Positions 34,484 to 46,700 of a DNA stretch of 64,000 nt are shown here, in pieces. The stretch covers positions 744,001 through 808,000 of the forward strand of contig JBAJFG010000591.1 in assembly GCA_037903475.1 (NCBI GenBank). Direction: 5' to 3'. This DNA comes from Ancylostoma caninum. Taxonomy: Eukaryota > Nematoda > Chromadorea > Rhabditida > Ancylostomatidae. A program made the translations under genes and the position numbers. The notes under the pieces were generated by a model. That model was not told the origin of the DNA. It searched no databases and saw only the letters and a list, made by a program, of their open reading frames with translations. Numbering within the stretch: the first letter of the stretch is position 1; every line of letters begins with the position of its first letter.

Positions 34484-34656
34484 GGATCCGGCTGTATCGT
34501 TGAGGTTACCCTTGGTAAATGTGCTAATGTATCCAAATGTACCCTTTTGTTGGCCCCCATCAACGGATTCACCTACCCGTGTCCTTTTCGTCGAAACCCA
34601 GCTGCTACTCACGAGTACTCATACCCATGCATTCGAGATTACCCATTCCGGTGATG
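34484..34656. repeat. GATGCATC/TTACCC repeat, diverged copy
   Basis: GATCCGGCTGTATCGTTGAG then GTTACCCTTGGTAAATGTGC at the left, and CATACCCATGCATTCGAGAT then TACCCATTCCGGTGATGCAA at the right. The internal GGCCCCCATCAACGGATTCA corresponds to the long form at 30151. Confidence 0.6.
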
Positions 34657-35526
34657 CAAGTCGGTTCAAGCCTTTGCGATGAATGTATGAGGATGATAAC
34701 GAGGAGCCTCGCTAAGGTTTGAAATCCTATCGCGGTAGGGAGTCTATAAGATGTGCAAGGAATCATATGTGTCCGGCTACGGTAGATCTGCTCATGAAAG
34801 AGTGACGCTCATGCTCCTTCTTGGCATTTCCCAATTTGAGAACAAACTCTCACGCTATGCATGGGAAACGTCCATAGATCCAACTGTAATTCTTGGGAGA
34901 AGAGCGCAAGCAACACTTTCCCATACGCTGCCCTACCGCAGCCATTCGTGCGTGTGTAACAACTGTGCCATAATGTTCTAGAAATCTTGGGAAAACTTCC
35001 CTCAAACTCTTCGCTGACTACACTGTGTTTCATTACCTCTCTTTCGATACTAAGTACATAACACTTTGTATTCAAGGTGCTCATCCTGTAATGTACAACA
35101 TGCATACAGTATCATAGTAGTAGACAGAATAATAAAGTAAAAGAGATATAAAAGAGTGCTGAAAGAAGTGACTCTTCCTCTGGTCAATGTTTTTGTTGAC
35201 CCTTCTGAGGCTTCTTTGAGAACTGTCTGGAAAGTGACTACGTTTCCACGTTTTAAACGGGGTGACAATGAGCGCAATAAGTTCCCAACACGTGGAGTCC
35301 GTAGGAATCAGAGTTTCTATAATATTATTTTACTTGCTTCACTTTATATTCACCACGAATAGGCGTCAAACAGGTGGGGACCTTGCAATACAATGGATTT
35401 GCACAACTAGAATAGAAATTTAGGGTGTTACAGATAAACATCGACAGGAATGGGAAATCGATCAGAAGGTTTTCGGGCTTTCAGTTATTCCCCAGCTCCA
35501 GCGATATGTATGCCAGACGCAGGAAG

Positions 35527-35732
35527 TGGGCGGAGGGGGGGGGGCTGAGAAGAAAAAGTGTGGTCTCCGCCGCTTTGGGAACCCAGATCGAGAAGAAAAC
35601 TATTAAAAATATTTTTAATGATAATGAATAATTATCGTTAAAAATATTTTTAATAGTTTTCAATGAATCAATGAATAATGAATATCAATGAATAATTGAA
35701 AACTATTTAAAAGGCAACCCCCCCTCCGCCTT
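35527..35732. repeat. Nested palindromes: near-perfect AT hairpin inside a G-run/C-run inverted repeat
   Basis: 35596-35625 is inverted at 35631-35660 with one mismatch and a 5-nt loop (core AAAACTATTAAAAATATTTT). Outside it, GGCGGAGGGGGGGG near 35530 is answered by CCCCCCCTCCGCC near 35719. This looks like a MITE or cruciform-forming element. Confidence 0.75.
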
Positions 35733-36224
35733 TGGTATTTAGAGATATTTATTTTTCGGAAGAATATTTTGTCATTGTCAGACCTGATGTATTCAGAATA
35801 GCATTTGCTCTGAACTTCGGCTTTTCATTTTAGTTGGACCGCAGTGTTCAGTCCTATTAGACAATTGAGTTCTTTTTTCTTGAATTGTGACAATTTATAC
35901 GAAATAGCTAGCTAACTTCAAGGGATCCCTAATTGAAATAATTGAAGTGAATTACTGGCTGACTCATTAGCCACTAATCTCAAAGAATGTAAAACACGAG
36001 TGAATGACAATTATTCAATAGCCTTACACTAGTTAGGATAATTTCTGCCTTTGAAGAAACAACAGAACAAGACGTTAGGAAATAAGAAAGAGTACGCCTT
36101 CTACATCTATATCTTTTAATTTAAACTCACAGCGTTAGTTCTTATACGGATGTTGGAATTATATACGTATTTGTTTATTTGTTTACATTGAAGATGCACT
36201 ACAAGAAATCAAGCGCGAACTGTA

Positions 36225-37414
36225 CAGGAGTATCAAAAAGTTTCCGGCCCGAACCACTTGCAGATTAGCTACTGCAGTGAAATTTTAAAGCAAATAAATG
36301 TGCATCCCTCGAAGGGCAAAACACTCTTCATCTTGTCATTTTATTAGACTTGCCCAATTTTATAAGAATTTTTATCACCCGAATATAAACACCGAACGTG
36401 GACTCTTCTTCGTTATCTGTCTTGTTCCGCTGGAGAGCCGTTTCAGATTTTCTCACGGATTCTAGTAGCTAGTCCCTAGACCCCGTCTACACACTGGCTG
36501 AATTAGCGAAATGCATTCGCATTGTGATGAAGCAATACAAATTTGTGAAAAGGGATGTCTCATTGAAGAGCCTGACCTTCGTGGTTGAATTTCCGCAGTC
36601 ATTTTTCTTGGCTCGTTTCCGAAACGTGTGGAATAATGTAGCGTTGCAATTATCTACTTCATTGGGGTTCACGTACATGTGGTAAAGTGATACGATCTTT
36701 TCTCTATCGCACAGAACTTTGGGCAAGACATTTTCACCTCCGCTTCCGTGTTCGATCGCACTGCTCTCAGAGATCTGCCCTTCCTGACCCATTACTCCGC
36801 GCTTGGGACTTCAAACCTTGGCAGTAAATTTGCTATTTATCGGCAGTCAACATACTATAGAATGTTCTTTTCGCTCTTTTCTACGAAACTCCCAAAAATC
36901 TTCTTTGAATTTTCAACTGGAATTTTCTTGTTGGACGCCGAAAAGGTTTTAGAGACTCAATGTTCTGCGAAGGTTAAAATTCTTAGATGGTAGCCCAAAA
37001 AATTTTCAAGGGAAGTTTTGAATAGCTTAGGTCCTTGCACCCTTTCTGCTCCTAAACTCTTTCTGCAATGCTCAGTAATTTTTTCTACAGCTGCAGTAAT
37101 CTGTCTTCCAAAATTTTATGTGGGAATGCTAGAAGACTTACTCTTTATTCAGAATTCAGGGGCGGATTTAGATTCTGTGCAATGAGTTTCGTTTACAAAA
37201 CAAAAATTCGTCGGTTGCTTCTCGCTGGATACACATTTTTCGAGCGATAGCCATACCTTGGCTTGAATAAAACGTTCTTATTTCTAGGAACTTTAACGAA
37301 ATCTCATGAAACTTTGCAAATTAATATGAAAGGCTTCACACTACATGGTGCTCTCAAAACCATGCAGAAATATGGAACAGGCAAGCGGAGGCCGGAAACT
37401 TTTTGATACCCCTG
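36225..37414. mobile_element. 1190-bp TA-flanked Tc1/mariner-type element
   Basis: Ends CAGGAGTATCAAAAAGTTTC then CGGCC, and GGCCGGAAACTTTTTGATAC then CCCTG, are 25-bp inverted repeats with one difference. TA sits on each side (36223-36224 and 37415-37416). The length suits a mariner, but I find no transposase. The only notable frame is minus 36487-36792, which shows no DDE motif. I read it as non-autonomous or strongly decayed. Confidence 0.75.
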
Positions 37415-37688
37415 TAGCACGATTTTATATACTTTTCCTAATGGAATCGATAAAACGTGGCAAAAAAACCTAGAGCTACATAATTTGCCACGACTTGAAG
37501 TTTTTGAAAGGAATTCAGTTACAAGCCCTTATCAGTAAAATTTTCCTTCTTACCTAAACAATGTCTTGTTTCCCAATCTACATTTTTTTCCAATCCATCC
37601 ATCAATGGTGTGTTGAACGCGCTCGTGATAAATGTCTGATTCTCTTTCATTCCTTTCTGGTATAACACTCGAGGATGTCAGTTTAGAT

Positions 37689-37982
37689 CTACGGATGAGA
37701 AAATAATGGAAACCAGAGATGGATTTCTCCGGAATTCTCCGAAATTTGTAGTGAGAAACTCAAGAGGGTTTCCATGAAAAATGAGAGATGGAATAGAGAA
37801 AGAGACGACAGTGGCCAGCGGAGCGTGGCGAGATAATTGGTTTCAAGGATTCGGAAGCAGTGGGTGTGAAGTAGCGGATAATCGCAGACCACAGGAGCTG
37901 CAAATTCGCAAGTGTGGTCTTTCATCAGTGGAATCATGTAATTCACGGGCTTACCATCGTCAGCAAGAACTGGCAATCCAAA
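37689..37982 (-). CDS. Candidate internal or terminal exon, unknown product
   Basis: After an acceptor-like TTCGCTTCAG the minus frame reads FGLPVLADDGKPVNYMIPL, then DHTCEFAAPVVCDYPLLHTH, and stays open about 95 codons to a TAG. The first 65 codons have balanced amino-acid content and varied third bases. The end becomes Ser/Phe/Leu-rich and less convincing. A GTAAGC donor only 28 nt in is an alternative. There is no homologue that I recognise. Confidence 0.28.
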   Translation of the reverse strand, partial: FGLPVLADDGKPVNYMIPLMKDHTCEFAAPVVCDYPLLHTHCFRILETNYLATLRWPLSSLSLFHLSFFMETLLSFSLQISENSGEIHLWFPLFSHP

Positions 37983-38241
37983 CTGAAGCGAATGCTTAGG
38001 AAATGGAGGGGTTCTTTTCTTTTTTTAACGGTAGCCAGGTAAAACAAGGCTCAACAATTGGATTGCAAATGGAAAAATCTCTCAGGAACCAGAATAGTCC
38101 TATGATTTATATGAGAATTATCATAGAAAAAGACTGTACAGCTAGCAGTGAGATAGCATATTTTAAATAGAGACTGTTTTCGTCAACCACAAAATGATAT
38201 GTTTTCTCAAAAGTTCGCTTTTTATATTCATACACTAAGGT

Positions 38242-38408
38242 TCCGATGCAGCACGGGAAGTATGGGTAATCTCATACCCATGGGTGGCAACCGGATCCAG
38301 GCAACGTCACGTACGGGTAAGTGCGCCGGTGAGCGAAAGGTAAAGGGTAGATTTGGGCACAATAACACGTTTACCATGGGTGACTGTTAATGGTGCATCC
38401 GGGGCCGG
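38242..38408. repeat. GATGCATC/TTACCC repeat copy
   Basis: TATGGGTAATCTCATACCCA, then CCGGATCCAGGCAACGTCAC, AAGGTAAAGGGTAGATTTGG and GTTTACCATGGGTGACTGTT, with ending GGTGCATCCGGGGCC. This is the inverted orientation of the 30151 long form. Confidence 0.6.
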
Positions 38409-38639
38409 GTATTTTAGATGTCTCCATATGGAATTCACTGTCAGGAACAAAACGGATTGATTATTCGTGGACGTGTTAATCTGAAATCCAAAAAAAAATA
38501 CTGCAAAAGAAAGATGACCACCATGAACGAAAAAAGAGGACAAGTGAGAAAGCTGGAGGTATAAAATGTCAAAACTTCTGAATTGAGAGAATCAAACATT
38601 TTATACACGACGGTGTCTTGGGTCACGAAGCATTACTAG

Positions 38640-38975
38640 AATTACAGATGGCAAGCGTGTTAACCTACCCAGTCTTAGTCCTTACCTACCACTCATCAGA
38701 ATGTTTATCTTCACGTAACATTGTCCATACTCAACTGCTATCTACAGGTAATCAGGGCTTGGATGCCTTATTGAGATTTTCTAGGGCAAACGTGTCTATA
38801 CGCTTGCTAACGATGGGCAATTAATAAATAAATCATAAATTTAAAAAAAACACGGAAAATATGGCTGAAGGTTCAAGTAGTATCAACACGTTAACCATGG
38901 TTAATTTCAATGCTGTCCTTTCTAGTCATGGGTATGAGATTACGAATGCTTCCAGTGATGCATCCGGGTCCTCAT
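38640..38975. repeat. GATGCATC/TTACCC repeats, overlapping degenerate copies
   Basis: Contains AAGCGTGTTAACCTACCCAG, AACATTGTCCATACTCAACT, TTATTGAGATTTTCTAGGGC and, at the right, GGGTATGAGATTACGAATGC with CCAGTGATGCATCCGGG. At least two copies are interleaved. Confidence 0.5.
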
Positions 38976-39059
38976 GGGCGAAGATGGTGACAGAAAAAGT
39001 TTTCACTTACCCAAATAACGAATAGTGGAGAAATAAATCTCTTCCGCACATTCATTATG

Positions 39060-41050
39060 CTTTCGTAAGTTTTAGTTTTTTATACATTTTTGTGTACATT
39101 TGTACATATGCTGTAGTTTGTTGTATTTACACAAAACGCAGATATTCTGTGTTTCTGCTTTATAATTATAGTTTCTGCTTTTCGTTTACCATTTTCGGTC
39201 AATTCAGCTCACTCGCGAGTTCTCTTGTGTCAAAGGTATGGTAATGCTACTTTTAGCGTTTGATTAGTTCTCTTTCCTTGGTGATTGTAAGGCTCACCAT
39301 AGAGTGCAATGAAATAAATAAATAAGTAAATAAATAATACGTTTTTCCTAGGCGGCTCTACTATTCTATTTTAATTGTTCTTCAAACATCTGGTCTTTCA
39401 TCCAGGTCTTCTGTATCCGTTCACTCCTGGCAAACGTGAGAGCAACTGCACCATTAGTTATTAGGAAGTGATATATTATTGCTAATATCATCAATATTAC
39501 TACGCAGTGGGGATAAACTTCAAGGAATTTGTCATTCAGTTCGTTTTTACTGTCATAAATTATTTAATGCTTCGAATTAATTATTCATATTTTGAACTGT
39601 TTATAACTAATTATTAATTTCTCCCTCTGTCTGCTCATTTATTTATTTATTTACTTAATGCACAACGGGTGTTGTTAAATGTCATGATAAAGTATTAAAC
39701 TGGAGCAAAAGAATAATACTGAACAAAAGATACCGAATAAAAGGAGTAGTAAGCAAAGTAGTGAAAAAGTATAATAAAAAAGTGGGAGTAAGTGCAGTAA
39801 GCGAATAAAAATAAAATTTTGAAAAATATGGCAGGAAGAATTAGCATTTGGGCTGTGCCTGTAAACAAATTACGATCAAATAGAATAGAGAGTCACACGG
39901 GCTGCTGGAAATGACATATCCCGGAACGCCACTATCGGGTTCAACACGTTCGTGGCTTTCCTAATTATCGTCAGCGTAGCTCGAAATCTCAAATTTCACG
40001 GAAAAAAAGAAAAAAAATGAGAAGAAAAACTAAGTGCATGGGTTCTCTCAGGACGAGTTGTCCCAAATCCAACCAGACCAACAAAACAAGAGATCAACAA
40101 CTCACATAGGAAAAGCATCGTTCCTGCAGGGCGGCGGCAGTTCGGCGACGGCGACGGCGACGAGGGCGACGGGGGAAATCGGCGGGGCGTCGGTGGGGCG
40201 CCAACGCTTGAAAACTGATGGGATGAGGTGTGAGTATAGGAGCGCGCGACACGAGAGTTATGACACGACGCGACGACGACGGGGCGAGATAGGTTGGCGG
40301 TGAGTGGCGGTCGGTCGAGTCGAGTACCCGAAACCCTCGGGGCATCGATCACCGGCCGACGACGCGTTCATTCAGCACATCTACTAGTACTATGTTTAGC
40401 TGTTCAACACTGCACTTTTTCGCTGCTTTGAGGCCTCTTCTGCTAAAGTTCTCGGACAACTGTCCAAATTTAGCCGCGAAAGAGCTCGTACATCACTCCC
40501 ACACATCAACAAAACACTTCCGCATCAGGAGACTTTCCGATCATAAATCCGAGCAGTGAAGACCCCGCGTGGGAGAGAGTTACTACAGAGTACATATATC
40601 TAGGGCATGACTACTATGTAGAAGCGTCATGGATAGGAATTCCTCGAGTAAACAACCAAAGATAGATCGCGGCTCAACGGATGTTAGAGCATTTCGAGTC
40701 CACGAATGGTCTCTAACAAGGATTCCAGCCCGATGACGTTGAGTTAGGACAGGACTACAATTTTCAGGATAACAAGGCAACAGAGCAAGAAATTTTGGTG
40801 AAGGATTAGGGTAAGGGAGAGTGTCCTCTCGATAATTTTTGGGTATTTTCAGCGAACAAATTACAATATACAGCATCAGGAAAAGGAGATCCACCAACAG
40901 AGGGTCACAAAAATTTCTGAGAAGACAAATAAATCTTGCCAATTTAGTGTGAATGGACCTCTCAGAATCGCTCAAATAGCCCCTACAATAAACTGAGTTT
41001 TAATAAGAAAGTTCTACTGAGGAGTTCAAAGAACAAAGAAACCCTGAAAA
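39060..41050. other. No recognised gene; AT repeats and a CG-rich island
   Basis: AAATAAATAAATAAG-type runs lie at 39311-39336 and 39638-39660 (possible retroposon tails). 40115-40365 is a GC-rich island with GGCGACGGCGACGGCGACGA. A minus frame across it contains MLFLCELLISCFVGLVGF (near 40110), which resembles a signal peptide but is followed at once by a GTGAGT donor-like site. No gene is confirmed. Confidence 0.4.
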
Positions 41051-41053
41051 AAT

Positions 41054-41176
41054 GGGTGTGGAGCGTTATACCTGCAAAGGGCGGTGCGGTCCAGCTCTGC
41101 GATTGGTCAGTTCATGCAACTGGTCGATCACAGAGCTCAGTCGCTCCGCTCACTCCAGGTATAACGCTCCATACCC
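41054..41176. mobile_element. 123-bp foldback MITE
   Basis: GGGTGTGGAGCGTTATACCT then G at the left is inverted at the right as CAGGTATAACGCTCCATACC then C, with one mismatch in 21. The inside also pairs (AGCTCTGCGAT with ATCACAGAGCT). The whole unit can fold on itself. Confidence 0.78.
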
Positions 41177-41868
41177 TCCAAAAATCAATTTTACCAAGGA
41201 AGCTAACTTCGAATGCAAGTCTTTAAAATCCTGATTTGGCAATATTCTAGTTCATTGAGGTGTTGCCTGTGATTACGGCAGTATCAGCAGCTAAGGTGCA
41301 CGTTTGCATGAGTTTGCTGTTATAAATTCACCAGAAAGAAATCATCTCTAGAAGTTTTGCTTTCACTGCCTTTTTAGGTAGAGTGTAAAATCTCCATGCT
41401 CTGTGAGTTGAATTTTGGTGGAGATTTCACCACTGGAAATTGCACCATACCTTCACAAACAAAATCAATAGTTTAACCTATTAAAATGGCTTTTTAGCAA
41501 AATTAGCAGACGTATTTACCGTTTTCCGAAGATTTGGGATTTTTTAGATTAGAAAATTCGAGCTTCATTTGGAAAGAACTTGTGGACAGCACTTCAAAAT
41601 GTGGTTTTGGGCCTGTTCTGTAAGTGAACTCAGCTGGGTTCAGAGTTGACTTTCAAGCATGCACAGGAAGCCGAAGGACATGCAAAAATACATTTGAGGA
41701 ACTAGAAGCAACGTCCCCCGGCGGTAACATTTTTTGCAGCAGTTTCCGGATAAATTGCGTTACGTAGTTCCACACATAATGACCGCAATCAAGTAACGGC
41801 TTTAGAAGAACAGCTTTTTCACTTCACTTCCAGAATTTTGCAAACGGCAGTGCTTCCGCTTGAAAAAT

Positions 41869-43747
41869 TCAGCAAAAGCGAGATTTCAGGCAGTTGCAGC
41901 AAGCCTCGATGTTGGAAATAAGCCGATTTTTAAAAAATTTCCCTGGGTAGAGTGAAATTTTCTTAGCGAAAATAATGACCATGAATTCCTCCGCTAAATA
42001 TGAAGACATAGCACATTTCAGGAGGGTATAAGGCTTAGGCTGGTCTAGCCGAATCAGCTGCAATTCGGCGTCTTCGGCTAAAAAAGGTTTGCGAAATGGA
42101 TGGCTCATGAATCGCAGAGTTCGTAGCGCATGTGACATGTTGCAATATTTGTTTAAATCGTTTTGGCAGACAGTCCAACAAAGCATTCATCTCTTCCAGG
42201 AGAAAATTCTGGAAGCAGAATCCGAACCGCCAATCGAAAAAAAATATGAAGATCGCTATGGAATATAATAAGATCCTGAGATGAGTTCTGAAACGTTTCC
42301 ATGAGAACATCCTGGCGACGTAGGGGATCTTCAGTACTTCTCGGACGATCTCCCTACTTTGTACAGGAAAAGTCCCTCATGCCATTTGTGGAAAAAACCT
42401 TTCTTCGAGACAGATTATGATTATCAAAACTTTGTGCTCCAAAACGACCATCGCTGCCTGGAAAACCAGATCAGCCTCAGTATTGCAGGTAATTTCGTAT
42501 TTATGATGGCATCGCGTGAAGATACGAGTCTGGTTTAAGTTCTCTTCTCTGTTGACTCTACACCGGCTATGCTAAACATTTATGCTCTAGGAAATACAAT
42601 GCGAAAATCGTGCAGCTCACAAAGCACTGCCGATTCACAGAAGAAAAATATGGCTGATTCCCGAACAAGTTGTGGACTCCCAAAGCGATCGGTGAAATTT
42701 GCTTGAATTCTGAGTGCATAATTCAAATAGTTTCGATGGATGGTCATTACTTCTGGGAAACAAAACCTAGCTATTTCTCGATCTTTCCTCACTCTTTCTT
42801 CAAAAAATCAAATCTAGGCAGAAACCGCTAATATTCAACCAATATAGTCAACAGCAGCAAGCTTTACTTTTCAGGATCAGCCGTTCACGAGTATGAAGCG
42901 ATTCAGCATTTTTGGCCATACTTACAGGACAAAATGCTTTCAGGACAAAATGCTACATCACAACTGCCACTCTGATTTGGTTATTTTTCTCTTGAAAAAT
43001 AGCAAGAGAAAAACGGCGGCGAGCATTTTAGAGCTATACCGTTGCTGCTTTGATTGATTTCGCATTCTTCTGAGATGATAAAACGACTGAAATATGAGAC
43101 ACTAAGAACTAAAGGATTAGATGTGAGTTGGAGGTAAATTCGGAAGAACAACTGGCATTACGGCGAATACTCAAGCAATTAGCGTTTTCTGCAGCGCTTT
43201 CTGAGAAATTTTCGTTCTTTTCACATCCTATGGGAAACCAAAGGAGAAGAGAGCGGACTAGGCTCGCACGATGTTCGAAAAGCTGAGAATCGTAAACCAT
43301 TGTTAACATATGAAGTACTATGACGATTTTCTTCAGCACTCACAGCAGAAATTATGTAAGTGAATCCCAAGCGAATAAGAGCATCAGAAGATCTTCCTAC
43401 GTACCTTAATGGAGCCTCACACTCTCTCCATTGACATACTTAAAGATACATAGTCAACTGTACCACTGATATTCGCTAAAAGATATATGAAGGCACAGAA
43501 TTGTAAATTTTGAATTGCGGAATCGTGAAACTATCACATAAACAGCCATGAAACAAAACATAACAGCTTTACAGCACAGAAGCTGTAAAGCCCTAAATGT
43601 CATGAAAAACGGCAGATGTAGGGCAGAAAAGTGGTCGTTGTGGACTGTGACGTCTTCTTCGTTGACAAAAAAAAAAACAAGGATTGTCCACGGATGATCG
43701 AGAAAAAGAAGTAGGAGGACAGCACAGGCCAAGTGCTGTCCATCCAT
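41869..43747 (-). other. Cluster of open minus frames, possibly a decayed gene
   Basis: Four minus frames look more protein-like than chance. Examples are FRTHLRILLYSIAIFIFFFD then FLLEEMNALLDCLPKRFKQI (42035-42310), FLAEDAELQLIRLDQPKPYT (41869-42186, other frame), IHRNYLNYALRIQANFTDRF (42580-42792) and HMLTMVYDSQLFEHRASLVR (43109-43339). The frame changes inside one stretch suggest decay. Hydrophobic starts suggest a membrane protein. No family is recognised. Confidence 0.25.
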
Positions 43748-46700
43748 GCTGTTCGAATAGCAAACTACAAATAAGGCTGAACTGAGTAGAATCTAGTTAC
43801 CAGGAAGATAGCCTGGAGATGTAGTGATGACAAGGAAAAGGAAACTGAAAAAAAAGAGGGAAAAGGAAGACCACTAGACGAGGAAATAGACTGCTGTGAA
43901 ACTGCAATTAACGTGAGGTACACTTGTACTGGGACGATCAAAGACGCACTCTGACAAGGGCTCGAACGCTCGCGACAAAATCGCTCGCCGTCTGTGTAAG
44001 CATCAGCGCACAAAGTACGCAGCTACATAATTCTCGGCTGTGCCGGGATCTGTACGACACCGTTCCGAGCACTGGCTGTTCCCCCTGAACAAGGACGCGA
44101 ATCCTGGACAATTTGGACCGTTTTTCATTATTTGGAAAAATATTAGGTTGTCACGAAAATTTCCCGCCACGTACTCTGATATGTGATCTCGAGATTGTTC
44201 TGGAACTTTCTATCCAAAACGTATATAAATGTTAGTCAATAGCCTAACAATACCCAATTTGTCTCACCACGCTGCTCGAGTTATTAAAAAGTTCATTGGT
44301 TCATTTGTGTAACTACGTATTTAGCATGTCGGTTTTCATACGTAGTAGTCATCGAAAATATTTTCTACGAGATTCATTTCAAAAAATCATATCAATTCCT
44401 CTTCCATAAAATGCGGCACCACAATCGACGAATCAAGTACATAGTAATTAAACCAGCAAATGGGAGCGGAGGTTATGTAAAGAAAACCGAAAGTACTAAG
44501 CAGAACCGATAGATAGAGCAACACAAAGAGTACTTCTTTCTCTCTGGAAATCGAAAGATTAGCCCCATTGAAGGAAATAAGTAGAGATTCCCCAGAAAAA
44601 AAAGGCTGCTATGTACTACCTTTAACCTCTCTCCCCAATCAAATTTCTGGCAGGAGATTCGGGATTAGCCTTTCTATATAATAGTAGGATATGCCCAATA
44701 GCATAGTGGGATAAGTCCAGTAGCAAAAGGCCGTTTCAATACCGACAGTGTGCCTGTGAAGTGAGAGATAGGCCTTAAACGAAGGTTAGCTGAGTAAATT
44801 GTCAGAAGAAGAGCAAAGGACTTGGAAAAATATTTGCGACCAAACTAGGAAAGAGACCGTAGAAGTAACAATGATATAAAACAACACGAGCACCTCCAAC
44901 ATGTGCGCAGGCAAGAGCTCAATTCAGTTTTCCAGCATAAAGATCAAGGTCCATATCCAAGGTATTCGGCCGTGTAAGAGAAAACACAGCGGTTATATAT
45001 CCTTTCCCAATATTTTTTATCCGTCCTGCCATGCACTATCATCTATCCATTCATGTGTTTATTTCTTGTTCTCAGTGGGGGGGGGGGGGGCGGGTGTAAG
45101 GAAAAGACCAGAAAAATTGGTAAGGAGGAGTGGACCATTACGGAGGGGAAATTGACCGGATATGGATACTCTTCAGTGAGACCTGTGGGTGTACATACCG
45201 GGAAATAAGGCAGATAAGATCTTATTGGATTGCAGGGTGTCCGAACCACACTACAGTGCGGCTTAAATACTGTGTCTAACTTTGTCGCAAATTCCATCCC
45301 CACTGCGAAAAAGCTCTTCGCCCTAGATTTCATATCTGAATTTGCTATCCCTTTTTCTGCATCACCTCCTCGTTTCGCAACCTCACATCAACATTCGACG
45401 TTATAACAAGTCCAAATTTGAAAAGAAGCAAGATCGAGGTATGAAGCATCACCGTACAGTCTTTTTTCTTGATCGCCTATTTTTTGCAGCAATATAACTG
45501 CACCGCCCAATTTGCAATACGATGCTCTACATGTCGAAGTTCTAATTTTTGAGAAAATTCACGAGAAACGAACTCGTTGCAAAAATGCGAGGTAGAAGAG
45601 TTTGGTGCACACAGAGCCGTGATCTTTGCAGAGGGCGATTAATTCACCTGCTATTGAGGACGTCCAGACGGAACACTACAAGCACTAGGAGCAGCATGTT
45701 CACAACGAAGCGCATCAGCACGAGAGAAGGCAGAAATTAGTTATGTTACCTTGGAGGGCCGCAAAAGTTAGGCACCTTAGGACGATGATCTTTTTTTCAA
45801 CGTGGGACAGAGCTTCATCAGCGAAAATCGCGTAGTGTAAGAGCAGTTCTCCAAGACATCAGATGGGGTGGGAAAGGCCTCTCTTGCAGATCACATCTGA
45901 CCTATATCATCACTGAAGCTGATGTTTCTGAAAGTGACCATAAGCCTTAAGTCGACGTTGAATTTAAGTTGGAAAAACAGCTCTTTGCTGGAAAAAAGGG
46001 TAGTTTTGTAAAGTAGGTATAGCTTCTAGTTCACCTATTAAAAATGGGTCCGCTAGGAGAGCAGTGCTTCAAGAAATGAGGCGCAGAAGAAAAAGTGACC
46101 GTTGGTGCACCAACTCCACGGACTCATAACGGAAGGGGAATCATGTGCAAACTTCCTTGACATGATATGGTTGTGTCAACTGGTAATCATGGAGATGTGG
46201 ACTTGCGTTCACTAACCCACTGCAGCCACGAATCTGGGATCGCTCACAGAAAAGAAGGAGGAAGAAAACCTCCGTAATTCTTTTTCGGGCCTCAGTGGTC
46301 GTAATACATGCTTTAGGTGTAACCTCCGTCGCGAAGGCAGAAGGAGACCACGTTAGACGTATTCCAGTGTGTTTAATTTCTAAGAGTTTAGGTAAATAAT
46401 ACTGAAGAGGAATTACAGTTTCAACTTCTGTGACAAAAGTTATTAACAAATATTTTTGACATAGTGTTTATGCCGCACCCTGTAGTAGCATATCCGCTAT
46501 AGAGATCCAACTGGACAAAGTATATTGGACACGAGCCCGGAGAAGCAAGAGAGTAGCAAGCTCTGTAGTTCTGGTAAAGTAGCTTCAGCTTTCTGATCTT
46601 TGGTCTCGGTTAAGGATTTTTATTTATTCATTTCCAAAGTACGTATGTAAATATTACTTAGCTAGTATTCAGAAATCAAGGCACCCGAAATGAGCAGTAT

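Noticed and set aside
36487..36792. Minus ORF inside the 36-kb element as a transposase
   Set aside because: No helix-turn-helix or DDE/DDD motif is visible in the frame.
44141..44240. Mariner terminus beginning TTAGGTTGTCACGAAAATTT
   Set aside because: It resembles a mariner end, but I found no inverted partner in the window.
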